The position numbers and the translations under genes are program-made. Source: Plebeiibacterium marinum (GTDB lineage Bacteria > Bacteroidota > Bacteroidia > Bacteroidales > Marinilabiliaceae). From it: a stretch of DNA of 64,000 nt. Below, piece by piece: positions 25,030 to 34,812 of this stretch. The stretch covers positions 47,638-111,637 of the forward strand of contig NZ_JAPDPI010000015.1 in NCBI RefSeq assembly GCF_026013615.1, given 5' to 3'. The notes under the pieces are model-generated. The model was not told the DNA's origin, did no database searches, and saw only the letters and a program-made list of their open reading frames with translations. How positions within the stretch are numbered: position 1 is the first letter of the stretch; every line of letters starts with the position of its first letter.

Positions 25030-25899
25030 ATGAGCGTATTAGTTTCAGAAAAATCTAAAGTCATAGTTCAGGGATTTACCGGGAGTGAAGGCAGTTTTCA
25101 TGCTTCACAAATGATAGAATACGGAACCAATGTTGTAGGAGGTGTAACCCCTGGAAAAGGAGGAACTACCCATATGAACCTACCTGTTTTTAATACTGTT
25201 GAGGAAGCAGTAAATAAGACCATGGCTGATGTGTCTGTAATTTTTGTTCCACCACCATTTGCTGCAGATGCAATTATGGAAGCTGCCAATGCCGGTATTG
25301 GTGTGATCATCGCTGTTACAGAAGGAATACCGACCTCAGATATGGTAAAGGTAAAAAACTATATTGCAGGTAAAAATGTACGTTTGGTTGGCCCCAATTG
25401 TCCCGGAGTCATTTCTCCTGGGTTGGCCAAGGTAGGAATCATGCCTGGATTCATTCATTCAAAAGGCAGAATCGGTGTTGTTTCACGATCAGGAACATTA
25501 ACATATGAGGCTGTTGATCAGCTTACAAAAGAAGGACTCGGACAAAGTACCTGTATAGGGATAGGGGGAGATCCTATAATTGGAACCACTACAAAAGAAG
25601 CTGTGGAGCTATTGATGAATGATGCAGAAACAGATGGAATTATTATGATAGGAGAAATAGGCGGCAGTATGGAAACAGAAGCTGCTCTTTGGATAAAAGA
25701 ACATAGTACTAAACCTGTTGTTGGTTTTATTGCAGGACAAACAGCTCCTAAAGGTAGGCGGATGGGACATGCCGGAGCTATTATTGGTGGGGCAGAAGAT
25801 ACTGCAGCGGCAAAAATGAAGGTAATGCAGGAGTGCGGTATACATGTAGTGGAATCTCCGGCTGATTTGGGAATCACTATGAAAAACGCACTTTCATAA
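25030..25899 (+). CDS. sucD: Succinyl-CoA synthetase alpha subunit
   Basis: This subunit binds CoA and carries the phosphohistidine in the conversion of succinyl-CoA to succinate with NTP formation. The 289-residue protein has the CoA-binding start ([11 protein letters not shown]), GPNCPG, and the active-site His in GHAGAIIGG near residue 246. It is full length for the family. The beta-subunit gene sucC is not adjacent, so the operon is split in this genome. Confidence 0.95.
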   Translation: MSVLVSEKSKVIVQGFTGSEGSFHASQMIEYGTNVVGGVTPGKGGTTHMNLPVFNTVEEAVNKTMADVSVIFVPPPFAADAIMEAANAGIGVIIAVTEGIPTSDMVKVKNYIAGKNVRLVGPNCPGVISPGLAKVGIMPGFIHSKGRIGVVSRSGTLTYEAVDQLTKEGLGQSTCIGIGGDPIIGTTTKEAVELLMNDAETDGIIMIGEIGGSMETEAALWIKEHSTKPVVGFIAGQTAPKGRRMGHAGAIIGGAEDTAAAKMKVMQECGIHVVESPADLGITMKNALS

Positions 25900-25994
25900 G
25901 CATTTTTACTTTTGAATTAAGGATATAATAATCAAATTCATCTATTGCTTTGAATAGATAGAAAATTCAATACTTTAAAAGGAGGGAAGGGATT

Positions 25995-26507
25995 TTATTT
26001 TATTCTCTTTTCTTCTATTTTAGTTTTATAGGCTTTAAAACCTGCCTTTTTGTATGTAGAAAGCGCGTTAGGGTGATCTAAATCGCAAGTATTTAACTGA
26101 ATCCATTCAGGATTTAAATTCCATGCTAATTCTATAGTTTTATTGAGTAAGTATTTTCCAAATCCTTTACCGATAAAAGGTTCTGTAAGTCCAAAATACA
26201 GGATTTCTACATATTGAGATTCCTTGATTAGTTCACAATATCCAGCAAATTTTTTATTAATGCTGAATGTGTGAATATGTGTATTAGGATGGTTTATCTT
26301 TGAGTTAAGTTCTGACGTATCCATAAAAAACCTGTCTAACCAATTGAGTTCAGCTCCAACATCACGGTACATTCTCAAATACTCTGCAATATCAATAGGT
26401 TTAGCAAATTCTTTTATAATAATATGCTCCTGAGAGTCTTCCCTTTTTACAGGAGGATTGTCCATTCTTAAAAAAGTGATTACCGATTCAATTGTTTTAT
26501 AATTCAT
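25995..26507 (-). CDS. GNAT family N-acetyltransferase
   Basis: The 170-residue protein has the acetyl-CoA binding signature in LTEPFIGKGFGKYLLNKTIELA (R/Q-x-x-G-x-G/A type, near residues 107-128) and the final GNAT strand region NALSTYKKAGF. The substrate is not evident. It lies downstream of hcp but is separated from it by a terminator. Confidence 0.85.
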   Translation of the reverse strand: MNYKTIESVITFLRMDNPPVKREDSQEHIIIKEFAKPIDIAEYLRMYRDVGAELNWLDRFFMDTSELNSKINHPNTHIHTFSINKKFAGYCELIKESQYVEILYFGLTEPFIGKGFGKYLLNKTIELAWNLNPEWIQLNTCDLDHPNALSTYKKAGFKAYKTKIEEKRIK

Positions 26508-26541
26508 CCTTTAGCTATAAAGCCTCTAAAATAAAACAAAA

Positions 26542-26569
26542 ATCCCCCGCATTTATAAATGAGAGGGAT
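26542..26569 (-). terminator. Terminator downstream of hcp
   Basis: ATCCC and GGGAT close an inner CATTTATAAATG stem. On the minus strand a T-rich run follows, so it ends the leftward ferredoxin-hcp operon. Confidence 0.7.
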
Positions 26570-26601
26570 ATTATATATATTATTAGTAAATACTATTAAT
26601 A

Positions 26602-28248
26602 TTAAGAAAGAATCATACTTTCTATATCAGATTTCACATCTGAAATTCCTCCAATTCCAAAGTTCTCTACTAAAACATTAGCAACATTTGGAGATAGGAA
26701 CGCAGGCAACGTTGGTCCTAAATTGATATTTTTAACTCCCAGGCTCAATAAGGCAAGCAATACTATAACTGCTTTTTGCTCATACCAGGCAATGTTATAT
26801 ACAATAGGAAGATCATTGATATCTTCTAAACCAAACACTTCTTTTAATTTAAGCGCAGTTACCGCCAACGAATACGAATCGTTGCACTGTCCAGCATCCA
26901 AAACCCTTGGTATTCCACCAATATCACCCAGTGGCAATTTGTTATAGCGGTATTTAGCACATCCTGCAGTTAAAATAACCGTATCGTTTGGTAATTCATT
27001 TGCAAAATCGGTATAATAGTTTCGGCTATTCATTCTTCCATCACAGCCGGCCATCACAACAAATTTCTTAATAGCTCCTCCTTTAACAGCATCCACAACT
27101 TTATCTGCCAATTGAAGTACTTGGTTATGTGCGAATCCTCCTACAATTTCACCTGTTTCAATTTCTGTTGGAGCCGCACATTTTTTAGCATGCTCAATTA
27201 TTACACTAAAATCTTTTGGCTGACCATCAACCCGGTTTGCAATATGTGTACATCCATCAAAACCACTAGCGCCTGTAGTATAAACACGGTTTTTATAACT
27301 GTCATTTGGTGGAACAATACAATTGGTTGTAAACAGAATAGGACCGTTAAACGATTCAAATTCCTCTTTTTGCTTCCACCATGCATTACCATAGTTACCA
27401 ACAAAATGCTCATACTTTTTAAAGGCAGGATAGTAGTTTGCTGGTAACATTTCACTGTGTGTATACACATCTACACCTGTTCCTTCAGTTTGCTTAAGCA
27501 ATTCTTCCATATCCTTTAAGTCATGACCGGAGATAAGAATTGCAGGATTGTTTCGCACACCCAGGTTTACCGAAGTAATTTCAGGATTACCATAGCTTTC
27601 AGTATTGGCTTTATCCAATAATGCCATAACATCAACACCATATTTACCACATTCTAATACCAAACCTACCAATTCGTCTCCACTTAAAGAGTTATTGGTA
27701 GTTGCAACCAAAGCTTTTTGGATAAATTGGCAAATTTCTTTGCTTTCATATCCCAAATTTAAAGCATGCTCTGCATAAGCAGCCATTCCTTTAATACCAT
27801 ATGTAAGCAGTTCTTTCAAAGAACGAATATCTTCATTTTCGATTGAAAGAATACCAATGGCAGGCGCAACTTTTAAGAAATCATCTTTTGATTTACCTGC
27901 ATATGTAATACTTTTATCATCAGAAGTTACCGAAGCTCCGGCCTTATTTAGTGAAGCTTTAATCTGATCTCTTAACTCAATACCTTCAGTAATCTTAGTT
28001 ACAATTTTACCTCCATCAAAATTGGCATTAGTAATTGTAATGAATAAAGCATCAATCATGAATTTATAGGCTTTCCCATTTTCTAAATTATGATCTACTG
28101 CAACTGTATTTACATGAGCAAGGCCTTTTGTCACAAATAATAATACATCCTGAAGAGCGGCAACCTCGTCGGTTTTTCCACAAACTCCTTTTATTGTGCA
28201 GCCGGTTCCCTTTGCTGCTTCCTGGCACTGATAACAAAACATCGACAT
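26602..28248 (-). CDS. hcp: Hydroxylamine reductase / hybrid cluster protein
   Basis: Hcp reduces nitric oxide or hydroxylamine and protects anaerobes from nitrosative stress. The 548-residue protein opens with Cys ligands spaced C-x2-C-x8-C-x5-C ([20 protein letters not shown]), the short spacing of the class found in anaerobes rather than the E. coli class. [11 protein letters not shown] and the later Cys/Glu ligand regions of the hybrid cluster ([25 protein letters not shown]) are all present. It is the second gene of an operon with a ferredoxin-type protein, opposite an HcpR-like regulator. Confidence 0.95.
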   Translation of the reverse strand: MSMFCYQCQEAAKGTGCTIKGVCGKTDEVAALQDVLLFVTKGLAHVNTVAVDHNLENGKAYKFMIDALFITITNANFDGGKIVTKITEGIELRDQIKASLNKAGASVTSDDKSITYAGKSKDDFLKVAPAIGILSIENEDIRSLKELLTYGIKGMAAYAEHALNLGYESKEICQFIQKALVATTNNSLSGDELVGLVLECGKYGVDVMALLDKANTESYGNPEITSVNLGVRNNPAILISGHDLKDMEELLKQTEGTGVDVYTHSEMLPANYYPAFKKYEHFVGNYGNAWWKQKEEFESFNGPILFTTNCIVPPNDSYKNRVYTTGASGFDGCTHIANRVDGQPKDFSVIIEHAKKCAAPTEIETGEIVGGFAHNQVLQLADKVVDAVKGGAIKKFVVMAGCDGRMNSRNYYTDFANELPNDTVILTAGCAKYRYNKLPLGDIGGIPRVLDAGQCNDSYSLAVTALKLKEVFGLEDINDLPIVYNIAWYEQKAVIVLLALLSLGVKNINLGPTLPAFLSPNVANVLVENFGIGGISDVKSDIESMILS

Positions 28249-28311
28249 AGTTTTCGTTTTTATATTAGATATTTTTAAATTACTTACAGATTATTGTTTA
28301 TTGATAATATT

Positions 28312-29193
28312 CTATATCCACTCCTCGGAAAGAACCTCTCCTTCAATAGAAATTACTGCCTTTTTAATTGGAATTTTTCGAGAGGCTAATTGCACAGCTT
28401 GTTGAGCTAAACCAAGCAACCCTCCACAACAAGGAACTTGCATAATTACAACAGTTAATGAGTTAATTCGGGCATTATCAATTAAGGCAACTAACTTCTG
28501 CAAATAAATATCCATACCACTGTCAAGCTTTGGGCATGCATTTGCCATTACCTTACCTTTAAGAAATTTTTGATGAAAATTGCCCATGGCAAAAGGAACG
28601 CAATCTGCAGCTAATACCATATCCGCTTCATTAAAAAAACTTGCGCCCGGATTTACCAAATGCAATTGGGTTGGCCACTGACGTAGTTCAGATGTTTGAG
28701 GTATTGCAGTTGTTTCTGATGCTAAAGAAAAAGTATTCCTTTTAATTTCCCGATTTTGTGACCCGGGACAACCACCTCCCATATGATGTTCAGCTTGTGG
28801 TTTTTCATTATTATGCATAACATTTATAATTTCTTGTAAATCAAAATCATATTTATCCGGATTCTTTTTCAAAAATCCCATAGCTTCTTTTAAAAAATCA
28901 ATTTCATTATGATCTTTTAAATGCTTTAAGTGGGCTATAACAGTATTTTTCCCCTTTTTAACCATGATCTCCATTACCTTTACTTCATCATAAGGTTCAG
29001 CCTCCCTTCTCTCAATTTCCATAGCTCCCATAGGACAATGACCTAAGCAAGCTCCCAAACCATCACACATCAGGTCGCTGATTAATCGCGCTTTACCATC
29101 AATAATTTGTAACGCTCCTTCATGACATCCAGGGACACACTCTCCGCATCCATTGCATAATTCTTCGTCTATTTTTATTATATCTCTTTCCAT
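28312..29193 (-). CDS. 4Fe-4S ferredoxin-domain protein partnered with Hcp
   Basis: The ATG at 29193 (MERDIIKIDEELCNGCGEC) is chosen over a longer frame because it starts exactly before the ferredoxin domain and leaves the palindromic operator upstream; this gives 293 residues. Two 4Fe-4S motifs occur: CNGCGECVPGC and CDGLGACLGHC. The C-terminal part carries further Cys (CVPF, ACPK, VPCCGG). It is the first gene of the operon with hcp, so it probably donates electrons to Hcp. The C-terminal domain is found with Hcp in several anaerobes, from memory. Confidence 0.85.
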   Translation of the reverse strand: MERDIIKIDEELCNGCGECVPGCHEGALQIIDGKARLISDLMCDGLGACLGHCPMGAMEIERREAEPYDEVKVMEIMVKKGKNTVIAHLKHLKDHNEIDFLKEAMGFLKKNPDKYDFDLQEIINVMHNNEKPQAEHHMGGGCPGSQNREIKRNTFSLASETTAIPQTSELRQWPTQLHLVNPGASFFNEADMVLAADCVPFAMGNFHQKFLKGKVMANACPKLDSGMDIYLQKLVALIDNARINSLTVVIMQVPCCGGLLGLAQQAVQLASRKIPIKKAVISIEGEVLSEEWI

Positions 29194-29252
29194 CTTTATG
29201 TCAATTATAGTTTTCTTTAATGCAAAGATGTACCTAAATGCACTACCAAGTC

Positions 29253-29268
29253 TGTAACATATGTTACA
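29253..29268. promoter_or_regulatory. Perfect 16-bp palindrome, probable HcpR/FNR-type operator
   Basis: TGTAACATATGTTACA is a perfect palindrome of the Crp/Fnr type (two half-sites with a four-base centre). It lies between the ferredoxin-hcp operon and the divergent Crp/Fnr gene, about 60-70 bp from each start. Confidence 0.75.
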
Positions 29269-29338
29269 ATCATGAAAAAAAAATGTATCTTTCTTTATGT
29301 TTTTAAAAAAAACATGATAAAAAGCTTTTATAAATAAC

Positions 29339-30010
29339 ATGACACAAGATTTTACAATACTTGAAAAGAGTCCCCTGTTTATGGGATTAAGCCTGGATGA
29401 AATTGATAATACATTTGATGGAATCCATTATCAGTTAAAAAAATATAGTAAAGGACAAATGGTAGTTTATTCAGGGCAACAGGTGGATAAACTATATATT
29501 GTATTATCAGGCAGTGTAAAAGGGGAGATGATAGATTTTTCAGGAAAAACAATTAAGATTGAAGATATTGAAGCTCCTCGGCCCTTGGCTGTAGCCTTCT
29601 TGTTTGGTAAATCAAATACATTTCCGGTTAATATAATTGCAAATATTGATTCCCAACTACTAATTATCCCTAAACCTTCTGTATTAAGAATATTTCAAAA
29701 AAATGAAAAGATACTTTTGAACTTCTTAAACACAATTTCAAACCGCTCTCAGTTTTTATCACAAAAAATAAAATTTCTTACATTTCAAACAGTAAAAGGT
29801 AAAATAGCAAATTACATTTTACAATCCTCTAAAGGGAAAAGCCAAGTAGTACTCGACAAATCACAAAACGAGCTATCTGAATTGTTTGGGGTAACCAGAC
29901 CTTCTGTTGGCAGGGGAATGCGTGAACTACATAATGAAGGAATTATTTTAGCAAACGGAAAGAACATTGAAATAATAAACATAGAAAGACTGAAAGAGTG
30001 TCTGAAATAA
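29339..30010 (+). CDS. Crp/Fnr family regulator, HcpR-like
   Basis: The 223-residue protein has an N-terminal cyclic-nucleotide-binding-type beta roll (YSGQQVDKLYIVLSGSVKG) and a C-terminal winged helix-turn-helix (QNELSELFGVTRPSVGRGMREL, about residues 180-200). There is no N-terminal Cys cluster, so it is not a classical Fnr; HcpR proteins sense NO through haem. It is divergent from the ferredoxin-hcp operon with a perfect palindrome between them, which strongly suggests that it controls hcp and itself. Confidence 0.88.
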   Translation: MTQDFTILEKSPLFMGLSLDEIDNTFDGIHYQLKKYSKGQMVVYSGQQVDKLYIVLSGSVKGEMIDFSGKTIKIEDIEAPRPLAVAFLFGKSNTFPVNIIANIDSQLLIIPKPSVLRIFQKNEKILLNFLNTISNRSQFLSQKIKFLTFQTVKGKIANYILQSSKGKSQVVLDKSQNELSELFGVTRPSVGRGMRELHNEGIILANGKNIEIINIERLKECLK

Positions 30011-30081
30011 AAACTATCAAACGCAACCTCTATATTTTTTTATAGTCATCTTGATATATAATAATTTAAAAATATTGAGTA

Positions 30082-30837
30082 ATGAAGAAGTTGAAGTTTT
30101 TTTTGTATACAATTACTACTTTATTAGTTATTACTGCATGCGACGACATTGAAAACTATGATGCCTATGAAAATTACGCATTAAGTACAGGTACTGTCAT
30201 ATTTGAAGACAACTCATTCCATATTATTACTGATGATGGTTTTAAGTTTTTTCAAAAAGATGATATTAATGATGTTGAAGATGGGATGCGTGTATTGTTT
30301 AAATATACAATTGTTGAAGAAATTGAAGGTGGGGAAACTAATGATTATTATGTAGTTATAAAAAATATAAAAGAAATATTGACAAAACCAATATTTAATT
30401 TCACTAACGAAACTACAACTGAAATCACAGATTCAATTGGGGAAACTCCAATTCATATTGTAGAAACTTGGTTTACGGATAATTATTTAAATGTTCATTT
30501 TGAGTATTATGGAAACTACAAAGTCCATTATGTGAATTTAATACATGATATATCAAATCCTGTTACGGAAAATGGCGAAATAATACTAGAGTTAAAGCAC
30601 AATGACAATGGAGATATGTGGTCATCTGTTATTTGGGGCGTTGCATCTTTTGATATTTCAGAACTAAAAAAAGAAAACCAAAACTCTGTTAACCTGCTAA
30701 TAAGAAGCTATGATTATAACCAGGATTATGAATATAATAAGGTTTTAACATATAAATATGAGGACGGAGATAATACGCAGTCGGCACATATTTACAGTAG
30801 ATACAGAAACTTATTAGACAAAATCTATATTAAATAA
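30082..30837 (+). CDS. NigD-like lipoprotein
   Basis: The 251-residue protein begins with a lipoprotein signal peptide (LLVITAC, Cys near 20), followed by an Asp/Tyr-rich N-terminal OB-like segment and a C-terminal beta-sandwich region. The layout matches the NigD-like family of Bacteroidota, named from a bacteriocin-linked operon; molecular function unknown. It is a single gene ending at its own terminator, 70 bp after the regulator. Confidence 0.7.
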   Translation: MKKLKFFLYTITTLLVITACDDIENYDAYENYALSTGTVIFEDNSFHIITDDGFKFFQKDDINDVEDGMRVLFKYTIVEEIEGGETNDYYVVIKNIKEILTKPIFNFTNETTTEITDSIGETPIHIVETWFTDNYLNVHFEYYGNYKVHYVNLIHDISNPVTENGEIILELKHNDNGDMWSSVIWGVASFDISELKKENQNSVNLLIRSYDYNQDYEYNKVLTYKYEDGDNTQSAHIYSRYRNLLDKIYIK

Positions 30838-30859
30838 TCCCAAAGGATAAAAAAAGGCA

Positions 30860-30893
30860 AAAAAAGAACAGTTTAATGACTGTTCTTTTTTTT
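30860..30893 (+). terminator. Terminator of the NigD-like gene
   Basis: GAACAGT (30866-30872) pairs with ACTGTTC (30879-30885), flanked by A and T runs, so it may work in both directions. Confidence 0.85.
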
Positions 30894-31047
30894 AGTTAAA
30901 AATCTGAATACCTTATTGTTATTCAGATCTACATTTTGGTTAGTCAAAATATTGTTAAGTTTTTAAGTTTTTTAGTTGGTATGATAAAAATAAATTCCCT
31001 ATATTTGCACCGCATTTGAGAAAAACGATTGCTCAAATATATTAATT

Positions 31048-31121
31048 GGATCTGTAGCTTAATTGGATAGAGCACTGCGTTACGGCCGCAGAGGTTAGGG
31101 GTTCGAGTCCCTTCAGATTCA
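31048..31121 (+). tRNA. tRNA-Arg (ACG), copy 1
   Basis: The acceptor stem GGATCTG pairs with CAGATTC. The D arm, the anticodon arm CTGCG-TTACGGC-CGCAG (anticodon ACG) and the T arm with GGTTCGAGTCC are all in place. CCA is not encoded. The A34 would be deaminated to inosine by TadA. Confidence 0.95.
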
Positions 31122-31161
31122 CTTTTTTAAGATGTAATAATCTGAAAAAAATATTTAAGAT

Positions 31162-31235
31162 GGACCTGTAGCATAACTGGATAGTGCACTGCGTTACGGC
31201 CGCAGAGGTTAGGGGTTCGAATCCCTTCAGGTTCA
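31162..31235 (+). tRNA. tRNA-Arg (ACG), copy 2
   Basis: Identical anticodon arm and anticodon ACG. Relative to copy 1 the acceptor stem is GGACCTG/CAGGTTC and the D stem changes from CT..AG to CA..TG, both compensatory, so base pairing is preserved. It lies 40 bp downstream of copy 1 and shares its transcript. Confidence 0.95.
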
Positions 31236-31236
31236 C

Positions 31237-31270
31237 AAAAAAAGTCATAACTGTAGTTATGACTTTTTTT
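31237..31270 (+). terminator. Terminator of the tRNA-Arg pair
   Basis: GTCATAACT (31244-31252) pairs with AGTTATGAC (31255-31263), flanked by A and T runs. The stem extends to about 14 pairs. Confidence 0.9.
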
Positions 31271-31345
31271 GTTTTATGTGTTAGAATACATTTTTTCTAT
31301 TAAAATTTAAGCCCTCCTTAAAACAAATAAGAAGGCCATAAAAAT

Positions 31346-31618
31346 TTATAAGGATATTAATCCTTCAATTTTTGATGCTTCTGCAGTAATTTTAACAATA
31401 CTTTCAGCGTCTTTCATAGAAGCTTTACAGGTGATTGATACAAACTTCAGGTTTTTTGTATGTTTAAAGGATAAAGAACCATGTTTGGGGAGCAAAGCTT
31501 TTACCTGATCAACTTTGCCACCTTCATTTGGTACAATAAATTTAAACATGTATAGCATTGGCCACTTTTTGTTCTCCTTTAGTTTTTCCAACAACTTTTG
31601 ATATTCTTGCATTTTCAA
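31346..31618 (-). CDS. DUF493 (YbeD-like) family protein
   Basis: The 90-residue protein has the DUF493 layout: MLYMFKFIVPN strand, a helix, then FVSITCKASMKDAESI and a final helix-strand (ASKIEGLISL). It has the ferredoxin-like fold reported for YbeD. Function unknown; it stands alone between the tRNA pair and a secreted protein gene. Confidence 0.75.
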   Translation of the reverse strand: MKMQEYQKLLEKLKENKKWPMLYMFKFIVPNEGGKVDQVKALLPKHGSLSFKHTKNLKFVSITCKASMKDAESIVKITAEASKIEGLISL

Positions 31619-31665
31619 TCCTTTTATTTAAATGCAAAAGTAATTAATTATGTTTGAATTTGTTT

Positions 31666-32460
31666 TTATTTCCGTTTCATTAATCCGTAATAATAAAGCA
31701 CCTTGTCAGTTTTTACAGGAATTTCATAGGAAACCATTAATCCATTATGCATGGGGGATACCCTTAAAACCAGTTTGAATTCTTCTTGTTTAGAAAAATA
31801 CACAGAGTATGGCATATTATGGTTGAACTCTGAAATTGAGTAAAAGCATTTCTGCTCTTTACCATCACTAAAAAACAAGGTTGCTAAATCATCTTGCTGT
31901 ATTTCAATTTTAAAAATATTATAACAACTGATACTATCTGCTACATCTAAAACATTGATACCAACAATTCCCGATTCAAAAGGATCTCCTTTAATTGATA
32001 AAGGATTTAAAAACAGATTCCACTGCCCAACCAATTCTTTCTCGGACTTTGGATAAAAGGGTTCACTTAAAGAACTTAATATTAACTTCCTATATATATC
32101 ATTATTTTTCTCTAATTCAGTACTAATTTTGCTAAGTGTTGCAATGGAATCTCTTAATTCAACATTAATATTGCTATTCTTTATTAATTGGTTTTCGATA
32201 TTTGAATACAATTGATCAAATCTGCTTATCGCTTCATTTACAGATAAGTTAATTTCTTCAGGAGGGAAGAATTTATCTTTTACATGCATAAAGAACTGAT
32301 TATAAATATTCCATTCTTTTTTCAACTGATTATAATCCTCATGTAAATTTTTATTAGATTTTATCAATGTATCTAAAGTGTACTGAACTTCTTTTTTGGT
32401 TTGTGCGTGCGCAATTATTGATATTAAAACAGCAAATACAATAATTATATATTTTTTCAT
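31666..32460 (-). CDS. Secreted coiled-coil protein of unknown function
   Basis: The 264-residue protein has a signal peptide (KKYIIIVFAVLISIIAHAQ) with no lipobox. Residues ~20-125 are helical and charged, likely a coiled coil, and residues ~140-264 look like a beta-rich domain (GQWNLFLNPLSIKG, GIVGINVLDVAD, YSVYFSKQEEF). Not recognised as a family. It probably resides in the periplasm. It is a single gene. Confidence 0.7.
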   Translation of the reverse strand: MKKYIIIVFAVLISIIAHAQTKKEVQYTLDTLIKSNKNLHEDYNQLKKEWNIYNQFFMHVKDKFFPPEEINLSVNEAISRFDQLYSNIENQLIKNSNINVELRDSIATLSKISTELEKNNDIYRKLILSSLSEPFYPKSEKELVGQWNLFLNPLSIKGDPFESGIVGINVLDVADSISCYNIFKIEIQQDDLATLFFSDGKEQKCFYSISEFNHNMPYSVYFSKQEEFKLVLRVSPMHNGLMVSYEIPVKTDKVLYYYGLMKRK

Positions 32461-32685
32461 AATGATTTAATGTTTAAAGAATTATATAAAGCTATAAACT
32501 TAAGAAAATCATTATTAAATGTCCAGTAAATCTTTTTTATTACATTTAATCTTTATTGCGAAAAGTTTAAATAGACCAGTATTCAGAAAGGTTCATTTTA
32601 AAATCCCCTACAATATTAACATAATATCAACTATAAGACAATTTGAGTTCTATATTTTCAAAGTAGTATTGTAATACAAATTTAA

Positions 32686-33162
32686 TTAGAGTGAGAAATT
32701 CATTTTGTAAACAGGTTCGTCATCTTCATTAACCATCCAATTAGAAAACTCATCTAACCATTTCCAAAAAGACAATAATATTTCAAAAGGTACTTCTGTA
32801 AGATTACAAATTACTTCTCTATAACATTTCAACCAAACAATTCTAGCCTTAGGTGTAATTTTAAACGGCAAATGCCTATCTGCCAACATTGGGTTTCCTC
32901 GCGTCATTTTATAATATTCCGGACCTCCAAAACGTTGAATAAAAAAATCAGCAGATCTTTTTTTTGCACCTTCAAGTAATTGATCTGAATCTGGGAATAT
33001 ATCTTTTATTTCACTTTTGACTAATAAGTCATAATGATCACTGACCATTTTTCTAATCCCATCTTCTTTTAAATACTCAAATAATTTCAAATCAGGTTTG
33101 AAATTTTTCCTTCTTTCACCAAAGGGTAACTTAGTTATAGTGAAGCTCTCAGTTTTGTACAT
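32686..33162 (-). CDS. Group II truncated-haemoglobin-like globin
   Basis: The 158-residue protein has FFIQRFGGPEYY and the proximal His region ADRHLPFKITPKARIVWL (His near 97), the conserved core of group II truncated haemoglobins (HbO/YjbI). The N-terminal ~25 residues are an extension. Such globins bind O2 or NO; with hcp and an HcpR-like regulator 3-6 kb away a role in nitrosative stress is plausible, though not in the same operon. Confidence 0.85.
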   Translation of the reverse strand: MYKTESFTITKLPFGERRKNFKPDLKLFEYLKEDGIRKMVSDHYDLLVKSEIKDIFPDSDQLLEGAKKRSADFFIQRFGGPEYYKMTRGNPMLADRHLPFKITPKARIVWLKCYREVICNLTEVPFEILLSFWKWLDEFSNWMVNEDDEPVYKMNFSL

Positions 33163-33337
33163 ATATCTTATTTAACTTAATTTATACGCTTAGATTTTGA
33201 AATATACAATCACTTTTAGGATAAGTGCGAAATTTCAATGCTATCTTAAAAGCATTTAAGATCTAAACAAAATAGAGAGACAAAGGTTTATATAAAGGCT
33301 AAGCAATGTAGTATAAAAGCGGGCAACTCAATTGTAA

Positions 33338-34663
33338 TTAAAATATAATTCTTTTGCGTGAAGGTTTTTCTTTTGTCTTTAGATCAAAAAGGTTTTGTGT
33401 TGGCCATTCGTCAATCTTAGCAATGCTGCGGTCCATCATATATTTAATGTCATTAGCAAACTCAGGACCTTTCCATGAACTGGTATTAAATACAATTGCA
33501 TATGAAATGCCATCATCGCGTCGCATAACTAAAGCAGATGTTCCTGCTAATGTTCCTGTACGATACCAATATTTACCATCCCGAACACCGCGCCATCCTA
33601 GTGGACTTCCTCCTAGAAGCTCTTTACTGACCATTTCATTTATGCTTTCTTCCGAAAGTATATCTTCAGGTTCATCAAAGCCATCTATTGCTACAACAAG
33701 TTTCAGAAGATCTGTTGTGGAACTTACCCAACCACCGGCTGCACCTAAGGTTTTTATGTCGTTGCCACCATAACTTCTTAATACTTGTTCTGCACCTCCC
33801 ATATGATCTTTTACAAAATATCCATCCTGAGGTTCATAGTACTTTACTTCCAGGTCCAGGCGCTCCCAGGGATAGCTTCTTCCTATTTGCATATCAAAAA
33901 TCTCCAATGGATATAATACATTGGTTTTCACATACATTTCATAATCTAAACCGGAAGCTTTTTCTATAACTTGTTCAAGAATTGTATAACCAAAATTGCT
34001 ATAGGACGACATTGTTCCAGGAGGATAATGCAAACGCTTTTGAAGCATAAATTGAATAATATCTTCACTTTCTATAGGATACTCTACCCCAAGCTTTTGA
34101 CTAATGACCGTTGGCATAAACATAGGATCACCCCAGCGGTTTGTCCAACCTGCAGAATGGTTTAATAACTGACGTACTGTAATCCTTTCTACTTTTTTAT
34201 CCCTATAATTCAGGTATATAGAATCATTTAAAATTCCATCAGATCCAAAAACTTTACTTTCTAAAGTCAGTTTTCCTTCTTCAGAAAGCTTCATGATGGC
34301 CACAGCTGTAATTAATTTTGAAACACTGGCTATTCTAAACAAATTATAAGGTTCAACACTAATAGAACGTTCTTTGTCTGCATATCCATACCCTTTTGCA
34401 AAAACTAACTTGCCATCTTTTGCGATTGATAAAGAAGCTCCTGCCAAATTATTTCTCCTAAGAAACCTATTTACATTGTAATCAACAACTTCAAATTCTT
34501 CGAGGTCCGAAAAAACATTTGATATACGATGTGACGAAACTGTTGGTTTAGGGGGAATAAAATCTCCACCAAACGAGTTTCCTGAATCAAATACAGAAAG
34601 ACTTATAATTCCAAGCGTTAATAATATGGTTGTAGACGTTGTTATTTTATATAATAATGACAT
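33338..34663 (-). CDS. Serine beta-lactamase-like hydrolase (class C/PBP4*-like)
   Basis: The 441-residue protein has an N-terminal hydrophobic anchor (residues ~5-25) and the three active-site motifs of the S12/class C family: SVSK (S-x-x-K, near residue 113), YSN (near 221) and a K/H-T-G-like RTGTLAG (near 377). It is likely exported and acts as a carboxypeptidase, esterase or amide hydrolase rather than a true beta-lactamase. It is a single gene. Confidence 0.85.
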   Translation of the reverse strand: MSLLYKITTSTTILLTLGIISLSVFDSGNSFGGDFIPPKPTVSSHRISNVFSDLEEFEVVDYNVNRFLRRNNLAGASLSIAKDGKLVFAKGYGYADKERSISVEPYNLFRIASVSKLITAVAIMKLSEEGKLTLESKVFGSDGILNDSIYLNYRDKKVERITVRQLLNHSAGWTNRWGDPMFMPTVISQKLGVEYPIESEDIIQFMLQKRLHYPPGTMSSYSNFGYTILEQVIEKASGLDYEMYVKTNVLYPLEIFDMQIGRSYPWERLDLEVKYYEPQDGYFVKDHMGGAEQVLRSYGGNDIKTLGAAGGWVSSTTDLLKLVVAIDGFDEPEDILSEESINEMVSKELLGGSPLGWRGVRDGKYWYRTGTLAGTSALVMRRDDGISYAIVFNTSSWKGPEFANDIKYMMDRSIAKIDEWPTQNLFDLKTKEKPSRKRIIF

Positions 34664-34812
34664 TAAGCTCGATATTTATTGGCTCAAAAATACACAAATA
34701 CTAGAAATATCCCACTAGATATATACTTTAAAATTGTACTCCAGCCTGCATATACACACATTTTAATGGCCTATACGATAATTTAATGCAATTGTTACCC
34801 TTTTGCCCGTTA

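Noticed and set aside
25518..25877. 119-codon minus-strand frame in sucD
   Set aside because: Shadow of sucD; low-complexity Ile/Pro/Ser sequence.
31042..31248. A 68-codon minus-strand frame across the two tRNA genes (LKGFEPLTSAAVTQC...)
   Set aside because: It is the well-known artefact of translating tRNA sequence; both tRNAs are complete and on the plus strand.
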